Assembly: GCA_947303735.1 (NCBI GenBank)
Contig: CAMYZD010000011.1
Coordinates: 1-34,951, forward strand
DNA length: 34,951 bases
DNA from: an uncultured Bacteroidales bacterium
Lineage (GTDB): Bacteria > Bacteroidota > Bacteroidia > Bacteroidales > P3
Reading direction: 5' to 3'
The position numbers and the translations under genes were made by a program. Below, one piece after another: positions 1 through 6,884 of the stretch. Position 1 is the first letter of the stretch. Every line of letters starts with the position of its first letter. The notes under the pieces were generated by a model. The model saw only the letters and a list, made by a program, of their open reading frames with translations, had not been told where the DNA came from and ran no database searches.

Positions 1-143
1 GCTGGAGCATCGATTATCTATTTTCTCTATTGGAAATTTGATGCGTTTGCCCTGACATTTTGTATGTTTTCTTTGTCTTTTTAGGAGGAAAAGTGTATTT
101 CTCGTCATTTCCACTTTTCTGCCCAGTCCCAATTATGATTGAT

Positions 144-170
144 CCTATTCTATCCTTAGGATAGAATAGG
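144..170. repeat. perfect 27-nt palindrome (hairpin)
   Basis: CCTATTCTATCC, then TTA, then GGATAGAATAGG: two perfectly complementary 12-nt arms around a 3-nt centre. No T-run follows on either side, so it is not a classical intrinsic terminator. It could be a protein-binding palindrome or an RNA hairpin. Confidence 0.75.
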
Positions 171-668
171 TATATCCCTCGCATTGAAGTCTCTTTCATT
201 TTTACCATTCACGCTGCCTATGGCGGCGTGCTATACTATATCCGCAGATTCAATGTTTAGATTGATTGGTCATGCCTTTGCTTTGTATCGACTATGAATA
301 GGGGTGATGTCTATTGTAAAAAGTAAACTCTAATACTACTTCTTCGCTTTTGTATTCGATGTTGGAGCGAAGAAAAATCGAAGACGGAGCGGAGGTCGGC
401 CTTAGGCACTGCTTCTGCAGTGAGGAAATATGATGAAATCTTGGAGCGCTGAGACCGAATTGTTAAATAGTCTTTAACATTGAGAATTGGATATATTGAT
501 TGAACAGAGTAGGAGGGGACAAATATTGATTTTTCTGGAATGGGTGAATTATGATGTTTTGTTGATTATTTAGGTGCAGAATCACGTAATAGTTATGCTA
601 TGGCTAAAGATACTTGGAGAATAAAAGAACGTGTTATTTTTGTAAAATAATCACATTATATATGTAAA

Positions 669-1016
669 TACATTTGTAAATTATCGATAACAAATGTAAA
701 TATTATAGATGTAATACGAGAATATTTGTAATAATAAGAAAATAAGGAGATATAAATGTATTTGATTATAGTAGTATTATTAAAATCAGATAATTAACTA
801 ATATAATATAAACTATTAATTGAATAATTTCGCATTAATATTGATTTGGACTCTTATATATTTGTTATTATTCTGATAATGAACGATTATATATATAATA
901 ATATAAAGTATATCATTATAAATTAGTATGTGTACATTTGTAAGTTTACAAAAATAAATCAGAATATATCAAAATAATTATGTACTTTTGTGAATTATTT
1001 CTATGGTTTACTTTTG
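669..1016 (+). promoter_or_regulatory. cluster of TACWTTTG boxes upstream of the XRE regulator
   Basis: Plus-strand copies of TAC(A/T)TTTG start at 669, 933, 983 and 1009, and a minus-strand copy lies at 691-698. Copies 669-677 and 690-698 form an inverted pair (TACATTTGT / ACAAATGTA) around TATCGATA. At 937-952 TTTGTAA and TTACAAA face each other with a 2-nt gap. Each box fits the Bacteroidota -7 consensus TAnnTTTG, so they may be promoters; the symmetry equally suits operator sites. AT-rich sequence raises the chance rate. Confidence 0.4.
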
Positions 1017-1337
1017 TAAATTTGTCAAGTGAGAAAGATGTTTATGTTTTGGAAGTTTTTCTTTGGGTATACGTATTTAGATTGAGTGAGAGATTGTGCA
1101 AATATGGTGTGATTTGGGGTAAATTGGAATACAAGTTTCTTTTCGTTCTAGAGCGATAGGTTGGAGTTAGATGTCGAATAGCGCAAGGAGATTGGGTTGT
1201 TGCAAGGAAAGGTAATAAAGGTGTTAGTTGTGATTATGGTGAGTTTTATTAATCAAGAATTAGAGAATTTAAGATTTTAAAGTGATGGATGAGATGTAGA
1301 TTACTATTTTGAATTTTTCGATATACTCTAATATATA

Positions 1338-1976
1338 ATGTATCAATATATGGTAGACCGTATCAATTTATTGCTAAAGGCAAAGAATGTTACAGCAAGG
1401 CAGTTTGCCGAAGAAATCGGGATTCAACCCAGCGGCATGTCGCATATTCTGTCGGGGAGGAATAATCCGAGTTTGGATTTCGTCATGAAAGTAATCAAGC
1501 GTTGGCCAGAAGTGAATATTAATTGGTTGATGTTTGGGATGGGGGAGATGTATGCCAGCGTGCCTTTGAATGCGCCTGAAAGGAAAAATCGTGACGCCGA
1601 GGCTCCTGTATCGAAGGGTGAGGCAGAGCAATTTGACCTGTTCTCGTCGCAAGAAAGGCCAGAAGTAGCGCCTACAGTGAGTGATAAACAACCTTCCGAA
1701 GTCGCTCCTGTCCAGCAGCCCACGCCTTCGGCTGCCAAGGCAGTCTCCCCCAAAGTTGAATCGCCTATTATGCCCACAAGCGAGGCCAAGCCTACCTCGT
1801 CTCCCATGCCTGCACAAAAAGAACAGGTGGTCCACGAGGGGCAAAGCACTGATAATTCGACAGAAGCACCAATATTGGTCTCTGACCCTTCGCATCCGAT
1901 GCCAAAGAAGAAGAAAGTAGTGAAGATGATTGTGATGTATGACGACCATTCTTTCGCTGAATATTATCCCGAATAG
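1338..1976 (+). CDS. XRE-family helix-turn-helix transcriptional regulator
   Basis: The first 70 or so residues form a Cro/C1-type helix-turn-helix domain, with the core QFAEEIGIQPSGMSHILSG followed by NPSLDFVMKVIKRWPEVNINWLMFG. A long Pro/Ser/Glu-rich, probably disordered linker follows (about 75-185). The protein ends in a short conserved-looking tail, KKKKVVKMIVMYDDHSFAEYYPE-like, of a type I associate with Bacteroidota XRE regulators. It should be a DNA-binding cytoplasmic regulator; the target is unknown. Two in-frame ATGs lie close together (residues 1 and 5), and MVDRINLL is an equally good start. No Shine-Dalgarno is visible. The preceding 1.3 kb contains repeated palindromic boxes that could be its operators, which is inference only. 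Confidence 0.85.
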   Translation: MYQYMVDRINLLLKAKNVTARQFAEEIGIQPSGMSHILSGRNNPSLDFVMKVIKRWPEVNINWLMFGMGEMYASVPLNAPERKNRDAEAPVSKGEAEQFDLFSSQERPEVAPTVSDKQPSEVAPVQQPTPSAAKAVSPKVESPIMPTSEAKPTSSPMPAQKEQVVHEGQSTDNSTEAPILVSDPSHPMPKKKKVVKMIVMYDDHSFAEYYPE

Positions 1977-2016
1977 GCTGTGATTGTAGTCGTTCGGTCG
2001 GTGAAGAAAAGTTTTT

Positions 2017-2047
2017 TTTGTTGATTGAAAAAAAAAGTGTATCTTTG
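2017..2047 (+). promoter_or_regulatory. Bacteroidota-type promoter of the CAT tRNA
   Basis: TTTG at 2017-2020, exactly 19 nt, then TATCTTTG at 2040-2047. This matches the known Bacteroides primary sigma consensus (TTTG, N19-21, TAnnTTTG) and lies 26 nt before the tRNA. Confidence 0.8.
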
Positions 2048-2073
2048 CAACCGATTTCAAAAAGCAGAAATCT

Positions 2074-2147
2074 GGTCCCATAGCTCAGTCGGTTAGAGCA
2101 ACTGACTCATAATCAGTGGGTCCTTGGTTCGAGCCCAAGTGGGACCA
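2074..2147 (+). tRNA. tRNA with CAT anticodon (Met elongator or Ile2)
   Basis: The full cloverleaf can be drawn. The acceptor stem is GGTCCCA/TGGGACC, the D stem GCTC/GAGC, the anticodon stem ACTGA/TCAGT with loop CTCATAA, and the T stem CTTGG/CCAAG with TTCGAGC. The discriminator is A and no CCA is encoded. Anticodon CAT means elongator tRNA-Met or the lysidine-modified tRNA-Ile2; initiator fMet is unlikely because acceptor pair 1-72 is G-C. The acceptor contains C4-G69 and C5-G68, which in E. coli favour the TilS (Ile2) substrate over tRNA-Met, but I cannot be sure this rule holds here. A T-run just downstream (2149-2156) may end transcription before ilvE. Confidence 0.95.
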
Positions 2148-2179
2148 CTTTTTTTTATAATCTTAAAAGAATAAATACT

Positions 2180-3193
2180 ATGAATATAGATTGGCAAAAC
2201 CTACCCTTCGGTTACGTAAAAACCGATTATAACGTACGCTGCTACTTCCGCAACGGCGAATGGGGCGAGATTGAAGTTTCGTCTGACGAGACCATCAACA
2301 TCCACATGGCTGCCTCGAGCCTTCACTATGGCCAGGAAGCTTTTGAGGGTTTGAAGGCTTATCGCTGCAAGGATGGTAAGATCCGCATCTTCCGCCCCGA
2401 AGCCAATGCCGAGCGTCTGCAGAGCACTTGCCGTGGCATTATGATGCCTGAGCTCTCCACCGAGAAGTTTGTAGAGATGTGCAAGAAGGTCATCAAGCTC
2501 AATGAGAAGTTTATTCCTCCGTACGGAACGGGTGCCAGCCTGTATCTGCGTCCCCTGCTGATCGGTACGGGTATTACCGTGGGTGTGAAACCTGCCAACG
2601 AGTATCTGTTCCTCATCTTTGTCACCCCCGTGGGACCTTATTTCAAGGGCGGTTTCAAGGCTAACCCCTATGTGATCACTCGCGACTACGACCGCAGCGC
2701 TCCTCTGGGTACTGGTAAATATAAGGTGGGCGGCAACTATGCAGCCAGCTTGAAGGCTCACACCGAGGCTTGCCACGGTGGCCAGTATGCTTGCGAGTTC
2801 TATCTGGATGCCAAGGAAAAGAAATATGTCGACGAGGCTGGTGCTGCCAACTTCTTCGGTATTAAGAATGACACCTATATCACTCCTAAGTCAACTTCTA
2901 TTCTGCCCTCCATCACCAACAAGAGCCTTATGCAGTTGGCCGAGGACCTTGGCATGAAGGTTGAGCGCCGTCCTATCGACGTTGAAGAGTTGGCCGAATT
3001 CCAGGAAGCTGGTGCTTGCGGTACCGCTGCCGTTATCAGCCCCATCGAGCGTCTCGACGACCCCGCCACTGGCAAGAGCTATGTCTTTGGCAAAGAGCCG
3101 GGTCCCTGGAGCACGAAGCTGTACAATGCACTCCGCGCCATCCAGCTGGGCGAAGCCGAGGATGTTCATCATTGGAACACCGTCATGGACTAA
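2180..3193 (+). CDS. ilvE: branched-chain amino acid aminotransferase (class IV PLP enzyme)
   Basis: Catalyses the last step of Ile, Leu and Val synthesis by transferring the amino group from glutamate to the branched-chain 2-oxo acid, using PLP in the cytoplasm. At 337 residues it has the length of the type II BCAT family (human BCAT/fungal-like) rather than the shorter E. coli IlvE type. Diagnostic segments are QEAFEGLKAYR (about 52-62), GTGKYKVGGNYAASL (177-191, in which Lys182 should form the PLP Schiff base) and KYVDEAGAANFFG (about 215-227). The start is the only good ATG, 33 nt after the tRNA, behind an A/T-rich leader without a Shine-Dalgarno. It is a single-gene unit closed by a strong terminator. 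Codon use is more GC-rich than the preceding region. Confidence 0.95.
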   Translation: MNIDWQNLPFGYVKTDYNVRCYFRNGEWGEIEVSSDETINIHMAASSLHYGQEAFEGLKAYRCKDGKIRIFRPEANAERLQSTCRGIMMPELSTEKFVEMCKKVIKLNEKFIPPYGTGASLYLRPLLIGTGITVGVKPANEYLFLIFVTPVGPYFKGGFKANPYVITRDYDRSAPLGTGKYKVGGNYAASLKAHTEACHGGQYACEFYLDAKEKKYVDEAGAANFFGIKNDTYITPKSTSILPSITNKSLMQLAEDLGMKVERRPIDVEELAEFQEAGACGTAAVISPIERLDDPATGKSYVFGKEPGPWSTKLYNALRAIQLGEAEDVHHWNTVMD

Positions 3194-3222
3194 GTAACTA
3201 GTTGAGATCAAAGATATCTCAC

Positions 3223-3256
3223 AATCCCGCGACCGCAAGGTTGCGGGATTTTTGTT
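3223..3256 (+). terminator. intrinsic terminator of ilvE
   Basis: AATCCCGCGACC, loop GCAA, GGTTGCGGGATT: 12 pairs including one G-U, followed by TTT and a T-rich tail. It lies 29 nt after the ilvE stop. Confidence 0.85.
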
Positions 3257-3268
3257 TGTGGCTATGAT

Positions 3269-3298
3269 AAAAAAAAGAGCCGCCCACTTGGGCGGCTC
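3269..3298 (-). terminator. intrinsic terminator of the crt-hbd unit
   Basis: GAGCCGCCC, ACTT, GGGCGGCTC is a perfect 9-bp GC-rich stem. The A-run on its plus-strand left side becomes a U-run for the minus-strand transcript leaving hbd. It stands 9 nt from the hbd stop and about 25 nt from the ilvE terminator, insulating the convergent units. Confidence 0.85.
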
Positions 3299-3307
3299 TC
3301 GATTTGT

Positions 3308-4144
3308 TTAATATTTGTAGAAGCCTTCGCCGGTTTTGCGGCCGAGGAGGCCGGCGCGGACCATCTTGCGGAGTAGGGGATGGGGACGGTATTTGGGATC
3401 GCCAAATTCCTTGTAGAGGACTTCCATGATGGCGAGGTTGACATCGTTGCCGATAAGGTCGGCCAAAGCCAGCGGACCCATGGGGTGGTTGGCACCGAGC
3501 ATCATGCATTTGTCGATGTCTTCGGCGGTGGCGATGCCGTCGGCCAGGATGCCCACAGCCTCGTTAATCATGGGTATGAGGATGCGGTTGACCACGAAGC
3601 CAGGAGCCTCGTTGACCTCGACGGGGGTCTTCCCCACGGAGGTGGCAAGATCGACGATAGTCTTGCAGACTTCGGCGGAAGTCAGCTGGCCTTTGATGAC
3701 CTCGACGAGAGCCATGCGGTCGGCGGGGTTGAAGAAGTGCATGCCGATGAATTGGGCGGGACGGCTCGTGCAGGCAGCGATCTCGGTGATCGACAGCGAG
3801 GACGAGTTGGTGGCGAAGACGGTCTCGGGCTTGCAGATCTTGTCAAGCTCCATGAAGACGTCTTTCTTCAGTTGCATCTCCTCGACGGCGGCCTCGATGA
3901 CGAGGTCGGCATCGGCGAAGGTGGCGTAGTCGGTGGTGGTGGTGATGTTGGCGAGCAGGGCGTCGACGGCCTCCTGGGTCATCTTGCCTTTCTCGACGAG
4001 TTTGGCATAGGATTTAGCAATGGAGCCCATGGCCTTGTCGATGCTGGCCTGGGATCTACTTTTCATGACGACGGGCATCTTAGCGGCAAAGGCCTTGACA
4101 ATGCCTTTAGCCATGGTGCCGGTTCCAATAACGCAAATTTTCAT
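3308..4144 (-). CDS. hbd: 3-hydroxybutyryl-CoA dehydrogenase
   Basis: NAD(P)-dependent interconversion of acetoacetyl-CoA and 3-hydroxybutyryl-CoA in the butyrate/butanoyl-CoA pathway or beta-oxidation, in the cytoplasm. The N-terminal Rossmann motif GTGTMAKG spans residues 7-14. The segment ATNSSSLSI lies at 111-119. His136 in GMHFFNP and Glu148 in LVEVI are 12 residues apart, as in the catalytic His-Glu pair of L-3-hydroxyacyl-CoA dehydrogenases. The length of 278 residues is normal for the stand-alone bacterial enzyme without a fused hydratase. It starts 40 nt after the crotonase gene on the same strand, so the two are likely co-transcribed. No thiolase or butyryl-CoA dehydrogenase gene is in the window. 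It could also act in another short-chain acyl-CoA pathway. Confidence 0.93.
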   Translation of the reverse strand: MKICVIGTGTMAKGIVKAFAAKMPVVMKSRSQASIDKAMGSIAKSYAKLVEKGKMTQEAVDALLANITTTTDYATFADADLVIEAAVEEMQLKKDVFMELDKICKPETVFATNSSSLSITEIAACTSRPAQFIGMHFFNPADRMALVEVIKGQLTSAEVCKTIVDLATSVGKTPVEVNEAPGFVVNRILIPMINEAVGILADGIATAEDIDKCMMLGANHPMGPLALADLIGNDVNLAIMEVLYKEFGDPKYRPHPLLRKMVRAGLLGRKTGEGFYKY

Positions 4145-4184
4145 GGTATAGAGTTTTTAGTTTGGTATTATATGAATGAAATAG

Positions 4185-4958
4185 TTATTTTCCTTGGAAG
4201 GTGCATTTATCCTTGTTGAGGAAGGCTTTCATGCCGTTCTTCTGGTCTTCGGTGGCGAAGCATTTGCCGAAATAGCGACTCTCGAAGGCGATGGCTTCAT
4301 CGGCAGGGAGGTCGTACTCTTCGTTGATGCATTTCTTGGCATAGGCGACAGCCAGAGGGGCGTTGTTGCAGATGCTCTCGGCCAGCTGCATGGCGGCGGG
4401 CATGAGGTCGGCAGGTTCGTAGACGGCATTGACCAGGCCGATGCGCAGGGCTTCGTCGGCCTTGATGGGTTTGCCAGTGAAGATGAGTTGCTTGGCGATG
4501 CCCATGCCTACGAGTTTGGCCAGGCGGTAGGTGCCGCTGAAGCCGGGGATAATGCCTAGGCCGACTTCGGGTTGGCCGAAGCGGGCATTGGAAGAGCAGA
4601 TGCGGATGTCGCACGACATGGCGAGTTCGCATCCTCCGCCGAGGGCAAATCCGTTGACGGCGGCGATAACAGGGATGTTCAAGGTCTCAATCTTGCGAAA
4701 TACGTCGGCACCGCGTTTGCCGAAGGCAAATCCCTCGTTTTCTTGAAGGTTAGCCATCTCACTGATGTCGGCACCCGCCACAAAAGACTTTTCGCCATCG
4801 CCCGTAATAATGAGGACACGGGTAGAGGGGTTGAGGTTGTCGAGGGCGGTATTGATTTCGCCTAAGATAGTGCTATTAAGAGCATTGAGCGACTTGGGGG
4901 CGGAGATGGTCAGCGTGGTGACAGCTCCGTTTTGTTCAATCTTTAGAAAATCGTACAT
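4185..4958 (-). CDS. crt: enoyl-CoA hydratase (crotonase)
   Basis: Hydrates crotonyl-CoA to 3-hydroxybutyryl-CoA and so supplies or uses the product of the adjacent dehydrogenase. The crotonase fold is clear: KSFVAGADISEM (about 57-68) and NGFALGGGCELAMSCD (102-117) supply the oxyanion hole. Glu111 and Glu131 are 20 residues apart, as are the two catalytic glutamates of rat crotonase. The ORF track starts 39 codons further upstream, but that extension is low-complexity, runs across the promoter box, and is not part of the family. I therefore start at MYDFLKIEQ (257 residues). It is the first gene of a two-gene unit with hbd, and it diverges from the TM1266-hydG pair. A short-chain substrate is inferred from the neighbour. 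Confidence 0.92.
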   Translation of the reverse strand: MYDFLKIEQNGAVTTLTISAPKSLNALNSTILGEINTALDNLNPSTRVLIITGDGEKSFVAGADISEMANLQENEGFAFGKRGADVFRKIETLNIPVIAAVNGFALGGGCELAMSCDIRICSSNARFGQPEVGLGIIPGFSGTYRLAKLVGMGIAKQLIFTGKPIKADEALRIGLVNAVYEPADLMPAAMQLAESICNNAPLAVAYAKKCINEEYDLPADEAIAFESRYFGKCFATEDQKNGMKAFLNKDKCTFQGK

Positions 4959-4988
4959 GGTGATGCGATATTGTATTATTTGAGTTTG

Positions 4989-4996
4989 CAAATGTA
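4989..4996 (-). promoter_or_regulatory. -7 box of the crt-hbd promoter
   Basis: TACATTTG on the minus strand, about 30 nt before the chosen crt start. A TTTC about 20 nt further upstream is a weak -33 candidate. Its position inside the ORF-track extension supports the shorter crt start. Confidence 0.65.
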
Positions 4997-5058
4997 CGAT
5001 TTTTTTATGGATTAGTGAAAAAATAATAGAAAAAAGTGTAGATATCAAAAATAAGTTG

Positions 5059-5066
5059 TATTTTTG
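5059..5066 (+). promoter_or_regulatory. -7 box of the TM1266-hydG promoter
   Basis: TATTTTTG on the plus strand, 50 nt before the small regulator gene; the -33 element is poor. With the crt promoter it makes a divergent pair in about 160 bp of AT-rich spacer. Confidence 0.55.
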
Positions 5067-5116
5067 CAAAGTCAAATAAGGAGAAATATTCGTCTAACCC
5101 AAAAGCCTAACACCTG

Positions 5117-5368
5117 ATGGAGAAGAGAATAGGAACAGTAACTATACTAATATCAGACCGTAGTAAGTCTGCGGAAATCAACACCATTATTTCGGAGTAC
5201 TCCGACCTTGTGCTGTGTCGCCAAGGCCTTCCTTTTCACGACCGTCCCGTGGCGGTTATTTCGCTGATTGTGGAAGGACAGCCTGACCGGATCAATGCCC
5301 TCACAGGCAAGCTGGGCCGGCTGGAAGGTGTGGAAACGAAAGCTATTTTGACCAAGAATAATTATTAA
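5117..5368 (+). CDS. TM1266-like regulator of the iron-only hydrogenase system
   Basis: An 83-residue protein that begins KRIGTVTILISDR and contains YSDLVLCRQGLPFHDRPVAVISLIVEG, then a second half GKLGRLEGVETKAIL. This alternating beta-alpha pattern fits the small ferredoxin/ACT-like TM1266 family, found next to genes for [FeFe]-hydrogenase maturation and named as a putative system regulator. Biochemical function is not established; the ACT-like fold suggests ligand sensing. It lies 12 nt before hydG on the same strand, which strongly supports the family call and co-transcription. No Shine-Dalgarno is visible. Confidence 0.82.
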   Translation: MEKRIGTVTILISDRSKSAEINTIISEYSDLVLCRQGLPFHDRPVAVISLIVEGQPDRINALTGKLGRLEGVETKAILTKNNY

Positions 5369-5380
5369 TCCATTAATCAT

Positions 5381-6811
5381 ATGAGACATCAAAACTTTAT
5401 AGACCGCGACAAGTTGTACGGCATGCTTGACAACAATGCCCCGACAGAGTCGCAACTGAACGACATCCTCAACAAGGCCCGCAAACTCAAAGGCCTCAAT
5501 CTTGAAGATGTGGCAAAACTCCTCTGCGTTGAAGACGAGGCCGACATACAGAAGATACTTGACACCGCCGAGTATTGCAAGGACGAGATTTATGGCCGTC
5601 GCTTGGTACTTTTTGCCCCAATCTATACCGGCAATGCCTGTGTGAACAACTGTGTTTATTGTGGTTTCCGTCGTGACAACAAAGCTTTGAAACGCAAAAT
5701 CCTCACTTTGGACGAGATCGAGACCGAAACCCTCCACCTGCTGAGAATGGGACACAAGCGTGCCCTGCTCATCTGTGGTGAGAGTCCGCGCAACGATGCC
5801 AACTATATGGTCGAGGCCATTCGTCGTTGCTATGCTGCCAAAGACGAGAAAGGCAGCACCATTCGCCGTATCAATGTGGAGCTGGCACCTATGAGCGTTG
5901 AGGATTATGCCAAGCTAAAGGCCGAGCGTATTGGGACCTACGTCTGCTTCCAGGAGACTTACGACCCTGTCGAATACGCCAAGTTCCACCCTGCAGGCAC
6001 CCCTAAGGCCGACTATCTGTACCGCCTCACCTGTATGGACCGTGCCCAGGAGGGAGGAATCAACGACGTGGGTATCGGTGTCCTTTTCGGTCTTGTAGAC
6101 TATCGCTTTGAGATACTTGCCCTTATGGAGCATGCCCGTCATCTTGAAGAAGACTATGGCTGTGGCCCCCACACCGTCAGTTTCCCCCGCATTGAGCCTG
6201 CAGAAGGTACTCCTTTCAGCTTGCCGGAGAACATACCGCACCCTGTGAGCGACAAGGACTTTATGAAAATCATCTCTATCATCCGCATCGCCATGCCCTA
6301 TACGGGTATCATTATCAGTACCCGCGAACGTCCAGAGATGCGCGACAAGTTGGTCAAATACGGTGTCAGCCAGATTTCTGCCGCTTCAGAGACCAACCCT
6401 GGCGGTTACGACGAGGAAGGTGACAATACGGCTGCCAAGCCTTATGAGAAGACAGGTACTACCGGTGCGCAGTTCACTCTTGGCGACCACCGTTCGCTCG
6501 ACGAGGTCATCAGCATGATGATTGATGGCGGATACATACCTAGTTTCTGCACAGGTTGTTATCGTAAGGGCCGCGTGGGTGCCGACTTTATGGACCTCGC
6601 CAAGCCTGGCCTCATTAAGGAGTTCTGCAAACCCAATGCCATGTTCACTTTCCGCGAGTATCTTGAGGACTATGCCAGTCCCGAGACCAAGGCCAAAGGG
6701 TTGGAATTGTTGAAGAAACTGACTCAGACCTTCAGTAAGGAAGATCTCAAGAAGCGTGTAGAAGGCAATCTCTGTAAGATTGGTGAAGGCGAGAGAGACC
6801 TGTATTTCTAG
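5381..6811 (+). CDS. hydG: [FeFe]-hydrogenase H-cluster radical SAM maturase HydG
   Basis: Radical SAM tyrosine lyase that cleaves tyrosine to provide the CO and CN ligands of the hydrogenase H-cluster. The radical SAM cluster motif is Cys87, Cys91, Cys94 in ACVNNCVYCGF (CX3CX2C). The C-terminus carries Cys390, Cys393 and Cys416, exactly the CX2CX22C auxiliary-cluster motif of HydG. ThiH, the closest relative, is about 100 residues shorter and lacks this part, so the call is firm. The 476-residue length is normal. It follows the TM1266-like gene by 12 nt. HydE, HydF and the hydrogenase itself are not in the window and must lie elsewhere if the system works. A bidirectional terminator follows. 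Confidence 0.96.
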   Translation: MRHQNFIDRDKLYGMLDNNAPTESQLNDILNKARKLKGLNLEDVAKLLCVEDEADIQKILDTAEYCKDEIYGRRLVLFAPIYTGNACVNNCVYCGFRRDNKALKRKILTLDEIETETLHLLRMGHKRALLICGESPRNDANYMVEAIRRCYAAKDEKGSTIRRINVELAPMSVEDYAKLKAERIGTYVCFQETYDPVEYAKFHPAGTPKADYLYRLTCMDRAQEGGINDVGIGVLFGLVDYRFEILALMEHARHLEEDYGCGPHTVSFPRIEPAEGTPFSLPENIPHPVSDKDFMKIISIIRIAMPYTGIIISTRERPEMRDKLVKYGVSQISAASETNPGGYDEEGDNTAAKPYEKTGTTGAQFTLGDHRSLDEVISMMIDGGYIPSFCTGCYRKGRVGADFMDLAKPGLIKEFCKPNAMFTFREYLEDYASPETKAKGLELLKKLTQTFSKEDLKKRVEGNLCKIGEGERDLYF

Positions 6812-6830
6812 TAGATAATACATATACATA

Positions 6831-6866
6831 AAAAAGAGTGGTTGCTTATAGGCAATCACTCTTTTT
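6831..6866. terminator. bidirectional terminator between hydG and clpC
   Basis: AAAAAGAGTGGTTGC, loop, GCAATCACTCTTTTT: a long stem with one G-U pair, with A-run and T-run on opposite sides. It can end both the plus-strand hydG transcript and the minus-strand clpC transcript. Confidence 0.88.
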
Positions 6867-6884
6867 GTATTATGGCTGATAGGG

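Larger units (their letters stand above)
1..1337. other. AT-rich region without a convincing gene
   Basis: No open reading frame here reads like a conserved protein. The stretch is strongly AT-rich, especially 650-1020. It contains a perfect palindrome (144-170), a more GC-rich island with a short hairpin (about 359-461), a short peptide-like reading frame before a stop near 648 that may be a gene remnant, and repeated TACWTTTG boxes (669-1016). The last 300 bases before the XRE regulator are G/T-rich on the plus strand and I see no clear promoter in them. The left edge may be the 3' flank of a gene outside the window. Confidence 0.6.

Noticed and set aside
14-208. 64-residue minus-strand ORF at the left edge
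   Set aside because: It runs through the perfect palindrome, has no recognisable motif, and its composition looks non-coding.
640-1020. Possible invertible (phase-variable) promoter
   Set aside because: Inverted TACATTTGT arms are only 9 nt long and no recombinase gene is nearby; not enough to claim an invertible switch.
1374-2081. 235-residue minus-strand ORF over the XRE gene
   Set aside because: Antisense shadow that also runs into the tRNA and its promoter.
3380-4219. 279-residue plus-strand ORF
   Set aside because: Mirror frame of hbd, rich in Gly/Asp/Val as antisense shadows of GC-rich genes are; hbd has clear family motifs.
4959-5075. 39-codon N-terminal extension of crotonase
   Set aside because: Not part of the family, and it overlaps the -7 promoter box on the same strand.
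5381-6811. Thiamine enzyme ThiH instead of HydG
   Set aside because: The exact CX2CX22C C-terminal motif, the greater length and the TM1266 neighbour identify HydG.
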